Below are positions 25,628-36,703 of a stretch of DNA of 64,000 bases, one piece after another. Source of the stretch: Dioscorea cayenensis subsp. rotundata (Eukaryota; Streptophyta; Magnoliopsida; Dioscoreales; Dioscoreaceae); the NCBI RefSeq assembly GCF_009730915.1, contig NC_052474.1:2391501-2455500 (forward strand), written 5' to 3'. The notes under the pieces are model-generated. The model made no database searches. It saw nothing but the letters and a program-made list of their open reading frames with translations, and had not been told where the DNA came from. Numbering within the stretch: position 1 is the first letter of the stretch; every line of letters starts with the position of its first letter. Both the position numbers and the translations under genes were made by a program.

Positions 25628-26160
25628 CTCAAGATGCAATTGCTTGTTCTTGTGCTCTGAGCGCCATTTATTAATCCTTTCTAAACAAATCAGATTCCTT
25701 GTCATCTCCCTCTGTTTCCTCTGCCACTTGCATGCATCTCAAGAGACAAGCAGACATACACAGAGAAAGAAATCAAAATCAAGAAGAAAAAAATAAGACT
25801 TTACATCGCCTACATTGACTAAATTCAAGAGAAAGATAACACTATGCCGTGGTCAAAGGAGTTAAAAAGACAGCTAAATTCATAAGCATCAATAGGCATT
25901 AACTCAATAAAAATCACCAGAAACTCAATAAAATCATCTCACTAGGGCACATTTTGATCTGATTCCTAAATACAAGAAGAAGAACAAAGCATCCGGTGCG
26001 CAATCAAATTGCTCCTATATACAAGTATTCAAGACAAAAGATCAAAGAATACCTGAAATCCTCTTGATTGAGATTAGGAATGAAAGGCATCACTTTGGTG
26101 GCTTGGGGATTGGGGGAAGGGGAAAAGAAGCTAGGGTTTTCTCGGAGGTGGCCGCCATGA
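25628..26160 (-). other. Two exons of an unidentified spliced minus-strand transcript
   Basis: A first exon with leader character ends at GATTTCAG|GTATTC (exon edge about 26053). It contains ATGGCGGCCACC near 26160, opening a short frame, and a second ATG (MPFIPNLNQEDF). A second block at about 25628-25730 lies between a CATGCAAG acceptor and a GAG|GTATGT donor. One frame stays open across it (WQRKQREMTRNLICLERINK and on), but that phase does not join the first exon cleanly. The ORF is therefore uncertain and it may be a non-coding RNA. The family is not recognised. Confidence 0.4.
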
Positions 26161-26339
26161 ATGCAAGATCTCAGCTCCCGCCTTCCGTTCTCTCATATCG
26201 GCGGGAGTGATTTGAAATGCTTGATGGCTTGGAAACTAAGCACCACGAACTTTAAGATTCGTGTCACTAATGAATGCTATTGGGCCTAGGGTTACTATCA
26301 GCGGCCCACATATCTTCAAGCATCCCAAATTAACGGGCT

Positions 26340-26545
26340 ACCGACACGTGTAAACCGTAACACGGCTATGCAGATGCCACGTCATGCCTCGGGATTTGGC
26401 ATGATGAGCATATTCCTTACTCGACTATCGAGCCCTGGGTGACGTCAGCTAAAGAACACCCAAGCCCGAGACGCATAACCGTACATGATGACGTGGAAGC
26501 ATCTCAGTCACAAAAAAAACTCGGACCCTCAGCACGTGACATCCC
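26340..26545. promoter_or_regulatory. Cluster of ACGT-core (G-box/C-box) motifs
   Basis: At least five ACGT-core bZIP/bHLH-type sites lie within about 200 bp: gacacgtgt near 26344, gccacgtca near 26376, gtgacgtcagc near 26440, gatgacgtgg near 26487 and gcacgtgac near 26531. They sit 180-380 bp upstream of the minus-strand transcript that starts near 26160 and are probably its promoter. Confidence 0.5.
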
Positions 26546-27550
26546 TGCACGGATACAGCTGTCCTCTCCACGACTCGCAGCCATGAGGTTTATTTTTATT
26601 ATATATTCCTTTCCTTTTTTTTTTACTTTTACTATATATATATTATAAAAGAACACTCATCATCTAGTAACTCGTTTATATTTGAAATTTGTAGATGTTT
26701 ACAATAACAAGCAGTACTGAAGAATGTCAAACAATGATTATAAACAGTAAATTTATATATTATTTATATAAATAATATTTGTTAAATAATCATTCAACGT
26801 TGTAAATAAACATCCGAAGAGGACAATAACATCCACATATGTGAAAATGACTTAAACTTTATATATAATATTTATTATCATTTATATATAGATAAAACCT
26901 TGTTATAATAAAGCATTTCCACTTTCAAGCATTACTCTCACTGTTCAATTAAATTTTTTTATCAAAACGTAAAGTCAAACAAAGGAAGGGGGGAAAATAG
27001 AAAAGGGCAAGTAACTTGAGTTGGCTTCTTGTCAATGGCCACAAGAGCACAGAAGTCTGAGAAAAGCAATGAAAAAAAGTAGCTGCTGCTGCAACACAGC
27101 TGTTCATTGGCCTGCTTTGCAAGACAGGGCAATAGTTTCATAGAAGCAGGTTTAAAGACATGCTAAATAGTTCAAATAGGGCCCACTGTTATGTCCCATT
27201 GAGATCTCTCAATTCCAAGGGCTTTGGAGTTCCTCTTTTGCAATTGAATGAGTGCAATCCAGGAAACAAAGAGACAGGAATGCAACAAAAGCTAGGACAT
27301 GTACCAAATACCTGGAGCTTCTCTCAAGCCTCTCTCAAATATAAGAAAACAAAGACAACAAATAATAATACTCTTAAAAGTTAAAAGCCAATATATAGTT
27401 TCCTAGGACAAGCAACAGGCAATAACAACCTGACTGTAGATTGGTGTCTTGGTATTGACTTGGCTTTCAGGTTTAACCACCTGCATTTAGAGCATAAGCA
27501 CAAAGGTTAATGGGACCTTGTTAGAGATTGATGAGAAAAATTGGATGTGT
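26546..27550. other. Intergenic and 3' UTR of the GRF gene
   Basis: AT-rich DNA to about 26980, then a mixed-composition stretch that probably holds the 3' UTR of the minus-strand GRF gene. A minus-strand acceptor-like tgcag|gtggttaaac near 27478-27485 could serve an alternative last exon that would end translation almost at once. No other gene is seen. Confidence 0.4.
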
Positions 27551-29666
27551 TTAGAGAATGAACACACCATTGGGTGAACGGGAACTAGTCATGGAGAAAT
27601 CAGAAGAGACCATTGGTATGGAGATTGAAAGCTGAGTTGTTGAGTATGAGGTCCGGTTGCATCTATCGTCATCCAGATTGGACCAAGGCTCTCTTGTTTT
27701 CGGCCATTCATCGAAAAAGGGTCTAAGGGATTGGCTTTCATGTTTCACAGACTCAGATGAACCAAATTCAGTGGCAAAGAAAGCATGCTGTTGATGTTGC
27801 TCTGCAATTGAACTCATTGATGGCTGACCAATATCTTGCATTCCCTGAAGCTGATGACTGTAATTGCTGTGTAGAAGAGAGCCAGAGCCATCATTCGTAG
27901 CTTTTGACAGAGGAAATGATGATATGTTAGAGGGCATCAAGCCCCATGAGCTTTCCAAAGAAGAGTCCATTGCAATGCCCCTTGCACTTGCAGAAGGCTC
28001 CGAGAATAAGCTGTGTTCATCCATAGCAGGTTTCACTCCTTGAAGGTATCTGCATTTTTAAGTGGCAACATATGAAACCATGTAAAGGAAACAAAGCAAA
28101 GAATGGTATAAATACATCTCAATGCACTATCGAATGAATAAATTCTATGAAGCAAATTCAAACAATTTGAATAAACAGTTTGTTCTCAAGTGTGTAGACA
28201 CTGGCAGCCGGAACAGATAACTTAATATTTCAAAAGTTCATTCCTTACTACGCTTGCTACATAAGCAATATAATCCGATTTCAGTGATATGGAATTAAAA
28301 ACTAATTTTAACGCACACAGAAAAGATGAAAGTTTCAGGCATAACCAGACCATACAACAGAGTCTCCACATGCTACAATAGCCAACTGGTGACAAGCTTT
28401 CACTGGCAAATGAGTAGATTAATGGTTGAACTGGCATTGAACTGAGAACCAATCACAAGAAATAAATGGATACAAAGTACAGGTGAAGAATCAACTTTAC
28501 AAAATAAATAGTTTCAGTGGTGCTTTATTTATTTATTTGCATTTCTTTCAGCAGAATCTGGTGAAGTCATGAAACTAGAACAGAGGCAATAATAAATCCA
28601 TCACCACTGTATATACAACTCTCTACACATGAATAAAAAAGAAACCTATAAAAAAAAACAATCAAATGGTAATTTATGAACCAGGCCTCTGTCTACAAGA
28701 CAGAAAACAGAGTGAGAAAAAGTTCTAAAAAAAAACATCTGAGAGATCTCAGATCTTAGTAGGATAGCTAACATTTCAGAAACCTGCGAAGCATGTCAGA
28801 CACCTATAGAACCAACTAATCAGAAAGAAATCATCAAGGCAGTGAACCAACCAATGTGTCAGAATTCCAACATCATGCAACAAACTCCTCACAAACTATT
28901 CTAACAGCAAAGGCATTCCCAAAACTCAATTATCTGACAGCACAAAGCCACACAGACTTTAAAAGTTTAAATATAAGAGATTCAACTCAAACCAATAACA
29001 TAATCTATCATATATAGTAAAAGTACTAAAAGAATGGAATCAAAAGGCAGAGATCAAATAGACCTGAAATCCTTGTTGTGCATGGGATAGGAGGAAAGTC
29101 TAGTGTGCAACTGAGAAGAACCGGGGCCGGCGAGGATGGCAGCAGTGGCGGCGGCAGCGGAGGTTGTGGTCACGGTCGAAGAGGACGACTGAGACTGGGG
29201 AAGGGATTGCGTTTCCACAGGCTTTCTTGAACGGTTGCGGCCGCGGTGCATGTGCCGCTCGCAGTACTTGGAATCGGGGTACGCGTCCTTAGAGCAGCGC
29301 CACTTCTTCCCGTCCGTTCTCCGGCACCGCCCGGGCTCCGGGTCCAGCTTCTTCCCATAATAGCAGTACCCTACTGCAAACACATCAAGAAAGGTATAAA
29401 AATCCAATCTTTGACACTAACAAACGAAACCACATTGAATACAAAGAGATAGAGATCATGAGGACAAACTCACGAGAAGGATGATGGTAGTAGCGTGACG
29501 ACATAGCTTCAAAGCTCCTGCGAATGGGGATGAGAAGTTCCTGAGGGACAGGAACACCTGCCATCATGTACTTGAAGATGAGTGCCTGGTGTTCCAGCTC
29601 CTGCCATTGCGCCGCCGTGAATGGCGGTCTCCAGCCAAGCCCCCCTCCCCCACCACCACCATTCAT
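27551..29666 (-). CDS. GROWTH-REGULATING FACTOR transcription factor (QLQ + WRC)
   Basis: Exons: 29666-29474, 29373-29064, 28049-27551 (stop). The sum is 1002 nt, 333 residues, all phases matching. GRFs are plant transcription factors that promote cell proliferation in leaves and meristems with the coactivator GIF, which binds the QLQ domain. A Gly run after the start is followed by QLQ at about residues 14-50 ([34 protein letters not shown]). WRC is at about 65-120, with the zinc ligands [11 protein letters not shown], then SKYCERH (C-x9-C-x10-C-x2-H) and the basic [12 protein letters not shown] Ser/Thr/Ala-rich tail follows. Position 65 (Leu) is built across the first intron. The start is the first ATG before the QLQ block. 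No damage is seen. The last exon could alternatively splice at AATG|GTGTG close to the stop. Confidence 0.96.
29213..29234 (-). promoter_or_regulatory. miR396 target site in the GRF mRNA
   Basis: On the minus strand the sequence CGTTCAAGAAAGCCTGTGGA and one further A encodes RSRKPVE at the end of the WRC domain. It pairs with miR396 apart from the single-base bulge usual for GRF targets. This is the conserved microRNA site through which miR396 restricts GRF expression. The pairing is judged from the known miRNA sequence; no expression evidence is available here. Confidence 0.9.
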
Positions 29667-29780
29667 CTACTCAAACTAGAGAAAAAGCCCCAGATATCAC
29701 TACTCTAGAGAAAGAAAAGAGACAAACAAAGAGAAAGCTTGCAAGCAAAAGCTGCCACAAGGCAAGCACTAGTAGTGTTT

Positions 29781-29826
<46 letters not shown>

Positions 29827-30005
29827 AAGACTTCTCAGAGCTCAGACAAAGCGCAGACATGGAACCCGGTATACTCACCCGCAGGTGAGCCCACCCCGTA
29901 GGCCATTGCCACTTCCGAGAGGTCTTAGAGATGAACAGAGACAGAGATAGAGAGTAGCTAATGGAAGAGAAGACAAGGCAGGGGACTATATATGTGCTTT
30001 TATAG
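29781..30005 (-). promoter_or_regulatory. GRF leader with (GTA)n repeat and TATA box
   Basis: A TATA box, CTATAAAAGC on the minus strand, lies at 29996-30005. The transcript would run left through a leader of about 300 nt before the ATG at 29666. The leader holds a trinucleotide tract of about 14 GTA units (29781-29824, TAC in the mRNA) and a GA/CT-rich stretch. The repeat is a likely length polymorphism. Confidence 0.6.
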
Positions 30006-30990
30006 ATGGAGACACTAAAAGGGTGGTTTTTTCTTTTAATAAAAATAATAAATTACAATAATTGGGTTTTGAGGATTTCGATGCAACTGCTATTAATAGA
30101 GATGTGTGAGGATTTTAAATTTTTTTTTTTTTGTTATTTATTTTTTATAAATTTTAAAAATTGTATATTGGATAAGATCTTAGAATCTTAAAATTAATAT
30201 TAAAATGTTTTTTTCTCTGAATGGTGGATTGGTTGGACAATGAACGGTGGGGATTGCATATTCTGTGCTATATTGTCTTGATTTGGAATGATCCAACGGT
30301 GTGGAGGGGTTTAAAAGCACATTTTTATTTTTATTTTTAATAAAAAATCAAGGAGTGGACATGTTTTCGAAGATCTGCTGTGGGAGCTTGATCAGTATTT
30401 TTTGAATGGAAGCGATTGGAGAATGGCACGTGGTGCACTACTGAAGACCACCGCCATAGTTCACATAACCAAACCATGGAAATTTTGAGTATAATTAGCT
30501 CTTTATTTATATTACAATGCTTCTTGTCTGAACTAATGATAAGCTTTATATCTCACCAATGTATTATTACATTGAAAAAGAGTTAAAATTTCTTAATCAC
30601 GTACAAGGGAATCAGATATTTTAACTGTTTGGCCATTTGGGAGTATGGATAACCTTTGAATATAGTTCATAGTTCATAGAGATATATATATATATGGTGA
30701 AGATTGAAGAAACATAATACCAGTGCATGCCAGAAGGGCCAGGATTCAAAGTGCATGCCAGAGTTACCTCAAATAAATGGGCAACCTTTTCACAAGCTGC
30801 AAGCAAGGTTCACCACTTTGAATGAGAGTGTGTGAGTGAGGGAGTCCCCCACCACTCCTTTTACTTTTGGGCACTATGTTCATGCCATCCACCATTAATT
30901 AATTACAGAGAGTTGGAAGCTTCTTAATGAGTAGAGAGTTGTTGCATTTGAGAAGAACAATTAACCCCATTGGGTTGGGTGACAAGCTAA
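30006..30990. other. Upstream region of GRF, no gene seen
   Basis: AT-rich promoter-side DNA with an AT microsatellite near 30683. Short frames in this part do not look coding. A cacgtgg-type motif (gcacgtggtgc) lies near 30426. Confidence 0.45.
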
Positions 30991-31367
30991 GGGGCGTTCA
31001 TTTCAGAAAAAGTGGGGGAAGTCAAGAAATGGGGGAAGTGCCACTTTCCTGAAGTGGGATGAAATGATACACTTCCAGAATTTCTGATGTTCATTTGTCA
31101 GAAAGTGAGAATAAAATTGAAAGATTTAGGTGTTGGATGAAGATCTATGAGTTCGAAAAAAAGATTTTTGGAAGTGAAAGGAAGTTAGTTTTTATAGATT
31201 GTCTCACTCCCACTTTCAAGAAAAAATACCAAAGTGCGGGCTAGTTCAAAAATCCACTCGATCGGAGTGAGAAAGTGGACTTCCCGGTTCAAAGACAAAT
31301 GAACATCGAGTGATGGAAGTCGGATCACTTCCCCACTTCCCCACTTTCCCTGAAATGAACGCCCCCC
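30991..31367. mobile_element. PIF/Harbinger-like MITE, about 377 bp
   Basis: The left end GGGGCGTTCATTTCAG and right end CTGAAATGAACGCCCC(CC) are inverted repeats. TAA lies immediately outside on both sides (30988-30990 and 31368-31370). The interior has alternating cttccccactt and aagtgggggaag motifs and no coding capacity. Two extra C at the right end make that boundary slightly uncertain. Confidence 0.82.
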
Positions 31368-31370
31368 TAA

Positions 31371-32239
31371 GTGTAAGTGGCCACACAAACACACACCCAT
31401 ACACTTCTTTATCATTGTTTTTTCTTAGCTTGGACATGAAAGCAATCAATTGTTTTGGTTCCCTCTTTGGCTTTCCCATGTTTCCTTTCTTTCATGCTAA
31501 TCTTTTGTTCTTCTAACGTTGTTAAACCTAAGCTTTAAAATTATTATTATTATTTATGTCTAGAGGATTGAAAATAGCATTTGTTTGAGATGTACTTTTA
31601 TAAATAACAGCAGTGATTTATTAGTATAGATGATAATTTGGGTATAAAAGTCAAGAAGACAAAATAATAGTGTCACACCGCCAGCCGACATAGGTAGCGG
31701 TTTATAAAGAAAATTATTTGTGTGTAGATGTGCACAAGAATTGAGGAACATATAAGTGAATTATTTCCGCAAAGTGAAGCAAAGGCTTGGGAGGCACTTC
31801 ATTTGCAAGTAAAAATTAAAAAATTAATAAATTAATTAATTAAAAATTAAAAGGGAAAAGAAAGGGAAAGGGGAAAGTGGGTGTTAATGGGCCCGGGCCG
31901 TAGATAGCATGGACCACATCAACGTCATTGTCTTCAGTTGGGGAAGGCCCACGTCCAGCTGCCGCTGTTTTGCCTGACACCAAGCGCAAGTGACACCTCG
32001 TTGAATCCCCCTCCTCCTGCTGTAGCAAGCTCACGTGATACCTGTTTAGGTAATAACGGGCCGGGCCGGCCCAACTACGGCTGTCGGTTGTTAAGAGGCT
32101 GATGCGATGCATGCGAGGATGTGTGCATTTGTGTTATATGATATGAATAAAAATGGAAAAGAAAATGATGAACGGTGTGTAGCCTTATAGTTGAACAGAT
32201 CGCGAGTTCGAGCCCCTTAACTCATAAAGTTATTTAATC
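31371..32239. other. Intergenic; possible tRNA-like SINE fragment near 32180-32216
   Basis: No gene is recognised. Near 32204-32216 gagttcgagcccc resembles a pol III B box and is preceded by a weak A-box-like tagccttatag (32180-32190). It could be a decayed SINE just left of the LINE tail. GC-rich DNA near 31880-32060 has no coding family. Confidence 0.35.
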
Positions 32240-33200
32240 CCGTTTTGTGATTTGCTTGTGAGAGCTATTAATTGGAATATCCGGCTTGAAAGAAATACTC
32301 GTATCTTTAATTCCAATTGCCTTTCGTCTATTGCAATTATTTTAAAGATTATTTGCGTGATAATTTCATGGTTCGTTGCGCCCCAGAAGCTAAAAAGGCG
32401 AAACTTGAGGAACCTATGTCAAAGATAAAAAGGAGTCTGGAGTTCTTGAGTTCCAGAGATGTGGTGCCGGATGCCCCATCGTCGAGACCTTCTTCTCCCG
32501 GTGAGATTTAGTCTTTCTTACTTGTTTCCCTAAAGGATGTTCTCTTCCTTTAGGTGGGTACATTTTCCAATGAGCACCCAAGTTTGGCCTTATATCAGTT
32601 TGAGCACTAACTTTCAATTTGTATCAAAATGAGCATAAAGTTTTAATTTTGTTTCTCCGGCGGGGCAATTGGGGGATTTTGGTTATAATCGAGTGACGTT
32701 GAGTCGGAAATATGATGTAAAGCACATTGGAACCAAGTCGAGAACTATCCACATAATCAACCAAGTGGAAAAGGGATGAAGATAAGGAAGGGGAGGAAGG
32801 AAAGGGATGATGATGTGGTAGCCAATTAAAGCTACGTGTATAAGTTGATGATGTGGACGTGTCTTTGAGTTGGTTCCTCGTGTCCCACATCATATTTACG
32901 GCTTTCACGTCAATCGATGATAACCAGAATCTCCAAATTGCCTCGCCGGAGAAACAAAATTAAAACTTTATGCTTCGTTTTGATACAAATTGAAAGTTAG
33001 TGCTCAAATTGATATAAGGCCAAACTTAAGTATTCACTTGAAAAATTTTCCCCCCTTTAGGTTTTTACCCTCTTCCTTCTCTCTGGCTTTCGTTTTGTCT
33101 GTTGTACTCTCAACCACTTATGGTGGTTATTTTTGTAAGAATCAAGGCTCTTTTTGGTGTTCTTTACTTAATGAATGTGGTTTATCCACTAAAAAAAAAA
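32240..33200 (+). mobile_element. 5'-truncated LINE 3' end, split by a foldback element
   Basis: The frame around 32260-32390 reads WNIRLERNTRIFN and then IAIILKIICVIISWF, the typical end of plant LINE reverse-transcriptase ORFs (W-x2-R-x-ER-N-R-IF). The continuation in another frame reads EAKKAKLEEPMSKIKRSLEF to a stop at 32509-32511. The 3' UTR resumes after the inserted element and ends with tttatccact followed by ten A (33191-33200). The frame is broken at least once, so the copy is dead. Confidence 0.7.
32568..33040. mobile_element. Foldback MITE with ~110-bp inverted arms inside the LINE tail
   Basis: The left arm (about 32572-32675) and right arm (about 32938-33036) are inverted copies sharing aagtttggccttatatc, caatttgtatcaaaa, agttttaattttgtttctcc and their complements. 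Both ends lie within the LINE 3' UTR. A clean target duplication could not be fixed, so the superfamily (Mutator-like by arm length) is only suggested. Confidence 0.75.
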
Positions 33201-36200
33201 GTACAATATATAGTCAACATCTACCTTTAGCTGTAACCAGAATCAAATAAACTCTAACACCGTCCTAACAAAATTTGATTATTAACGCCAGTGACTTTGT
33301 TTGATGCGGCTAGCACCGCTAAATGGAGCTATACTAATGTAAACTGAGCCTCTGGTCAATAAAACACAAAGCATGGCATTTTCCAAAGGGAAGCACCTGT
33401 ACACATCCATCCGGACTAACCTCACTAAAGTGAGAAGCAACTTTATGATCTCTTTAGTAGACTACATAATTTTAGTTATATATATATATATATATATTTA
33501 TTTATATTCTTTTATTATTTATTTTATAATAATAGAGAACATCTTGTAATTTTTTTTACTTTCACATTGAAATAGTTAAAAAATTAACTCTCTTTGATAA
33601 GATTAATTGAGGTGAATAGTTTGCGTACCTTATCTAAATATAAAGACAAGCAAATATGGTTTTTCTAACTATGGGTTAACATAGTTTATATAACATATTT
33701 ATTATTTTTAATTATAAAAATAATAATGAAAAGATATATGAGGGATTGATAAAAAAAAAAGTCAAAAATTTACAAGGACTGACAAATAATTTTCCCTTGA
33801 ACCAAACGCTATATACGAACAACTAACTCTTTTGAGAGTTGGATTGGATGGCAAGTGGAAGTGGAGATGCAAAGTGAGTACAATGTCTTGGTGAAACGAT
33901 GTGTGAACCTTGAACCGTCCCATCAAATATCTTAAAAAGACAAGAAACTTTGGTATTATCTTCAATTAATCACAGCGAATAATATTTTTATATATATATA
34001 TATATATATATAATTTGGAAAATGATAAATAGAACAAGATAATATCTTGTTTGGTTTGATGGCAATATATGTTTGGTCACTGTACATGTAATATATATAT
34101 ATATATATATATCTTCATTGCATTTGGTTGGATGGAATGATAGGCGTGCTCACTGTTCATATAATGTGATGGGTGACTGATTCTGAAAGCAGGGATAACA
34201 ATTGGTTGCAAGTGAGAGCCATTAATTGCTTTGTGTTTGGAAAAGTACAAACATTTTGCATCCATCTCATCCACATTTCTCACATTAAATAATGCATATA
34301 AATTTTTTTTTTTCAGCGAACATGACAAATTATCAATCATTAAAAAAAAACAAATAAATACAATTACGATTATTTGAATCAAACTAAACTAATAAATTTT
34401 TCTATTATACATTTTTTTAAAAAAACAATCTTTATACATTATTACTGATCCAAAAATTCTATTATGGATCTTCTTTTTTATTATTCAAGTATTTATTTTT
34501 CTTCTTTTTTAACTTATCATATTTTGGAGGTTTTTTTTATTCTTTTTTATTTGTTCATTAAAATTTCTATGCAATATTAAATATTATTTTTATAAATTTA
34601 CATTTTATATTTAATGTATTTCTACAACTTCTAATAAATTATATTTTCATCTGTTCATTTTTAGTTATCACGTCTACTTAATTCACACCGATTAAAAAAA
34701 ATTAATTAAAAGTTAGTTGTTTACCTATATTTTATAAAAAAAATTTATTATTTTTCAAAACTATCTTTATTTAAAATTCCACTAGTGAAGTATATAATTT
34801 AATGGAGTACTCAGTTGATTGTAATTTATTGAACTAATTTTAACTATATATTTAACTATATATTTTTAAAATATATTTTAAATAAAGATAATATTAAAAT
34901 GTTAATATAATTTTTATAAATTTTTAAAAAAATCAAATTTTTAATTATTTTTTTTAATCGATGTGTATAAGATTAAATTAACAATATAAAAAACACGAAG
35001 GGCGTAATAATTTATTGTTCTAAAAAAATCAGTGGAGAGGTTATTTAAACTCTTTTATAAAATCCACCTCTCTATATATATATATATAATTGATAAATAT
35101 AAAAGTAGTCATTTATTGAAGTCATTTATTGATGTAATGAGGTAAAGATAGAATAAAATAAAATAAAAAATAAAAGGTATGGAATTGAGGGAACTGTAAA
35201 TTTAGCTGTCGCGCATAAAGGAGGAGGGATCGATCATCGATGTGGAGCTTAGCTTGTGAATTGAATGGCAAAGAGTTTGGTTGGTGGTAGTGAGGTGGGA
35301 GGGAGAGAGGGAGGGCCATTAAAAGCTAGCCAACTGCTTTCTGTCCCTTCATCAGTTCATCTTCTTTGTTTTCAACGCTTTTGTACATTTGTTTTTATTT
35401 TCTCACTTTTATTTTGATATTTCTTGCAGATGAAGTATTGTTAGCTAGTAAACATTATTAAGTGTTTTTTTTAATATATTCAATAAGTTTAGTTTGAATT
35501 TTTAAAATGGATAGTTTTAAAAGTCAAACTAAAGTTTTTGAGAAACATGAAATTTAGATTTGCATGAATAAGCATTACATCACAAATTCCAAAAAATAAA
35601 CTGAATGAAAGAAAATATAAAGATTAAGACAATAAGTAATTTAAAAATAATATATTTACATAAGAGAAAAATTCCAAAAAATCTATAATATAAAAATATT
35701 TGATATTATGATTTTGTTTAATGCTATAAGTGTTATATTTATTTATTTATTTATAATAAATATGGACAAACTTCAATCCCAACCCCCTACCAGCCTTTAA
35801 CGCAAACATAAATCTAATGCCATATATTTCCTATCATATTTAATGTGAACCGTCTCTTTCATCTTATGCACAAAAGTCACATTCCGAAATTCTAATTCTA
35901 AAAAATCTAAACAATATGATCCTTTTCGAAATATATATATATATATATTCATAATCTCATTTCTAATCTCGCAGACACAAGTGCAATTCACTTATATAGT
36001 TAACGTGCATGCATGCATGGATTAAATAGTTTACTGGACTAGATAAGCTTTGCCCATCTTGTAAACTGATAAAACCAAATTTTTTAAAGGGAAAAAAAGA
36101 AAAAGAAAATCACAAGAAGAAAGAATATAAAATTATTATTATTTTTTATTTTTTTTTTAAAAAAGCAATCTTATATGATGTGATCTTAAAGTTCTTTGCA

Positions 36201-36494
36201 ATGCTTGCAGGCATGTTACTTTGGCTTTGTGAGAACCATTTGAACCATTGAAACGAGAGCATATATAAGATGAGATAGAGAAGGTAAAAAGACACATAAA
36301 ACAACAGTATGAAACAGTGATATCAAAGAGAACCTCACTATTGAGACTCGTTACTTATTCTTTTTATAAGAACAGTGAAAGGAGCTTCTAGCTTTTGAAA
36401 ACAATAGTTCTAATCCTTAAAAAGCCATGCATGCACCGGAGTTTCATTCCTTTATATATAATATATATAGGTTAGCCAGAATAAATGAATCAGA
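33201..36494. other. Long AT-rich gene-free tract
   Basis: About 3.3 kb of AT-rich DNA with several AT microsatellites (near 33478-33497, 33990-34012, 34090-34112, 35073-35088, 35932-35948). Only short frames without coding features occur on either strand. No rRNA, tRNA or protein gene was recognised. Confidence 0.6.
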
Positions 36495-36703
36495 GAGTCA
36501 ACCATTGGATAGTCCAATGGTATGACATCAAAGTGTAAGGGGGGAGGTCATGGGTTCAAATCTCTCCGCTAACAAGATCGTTTCTACACTATGCTCATAC
36601 ATCGCTCAATTCAAATTTTACTATACTATTCTCATACTGCGATATATCATCTGACACCCGGGTTTCTAAGATCTTGTTTAGTCTATTTATATTCATAAAA
36701 AAA
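36495..36703 (+). mobile_element. tRNA-derived SINE
   Basis: An A box tagtccaatgg (36510-36520, fits TRGYNNARYGG) and a B box ggttcaaatct (36553-36563, fits GGTTCRANYCY) lie about 33 bp apart, as in the pol III promoter of plant SINEs. A T/A-rich body follows, ending in seven A at about 36697-36703. It is too divergent from a tRNA cloverleaf to be a tRNA gene. Target duplications were not resolved. Confidence 0.75.

Noticed and set aside
36495-36703. tRNA gene
   Set aside because: A and B boxes are present, but the remaining sequence does not form a tRNA cloverleaf and ends in an A tail; SINE fits better.
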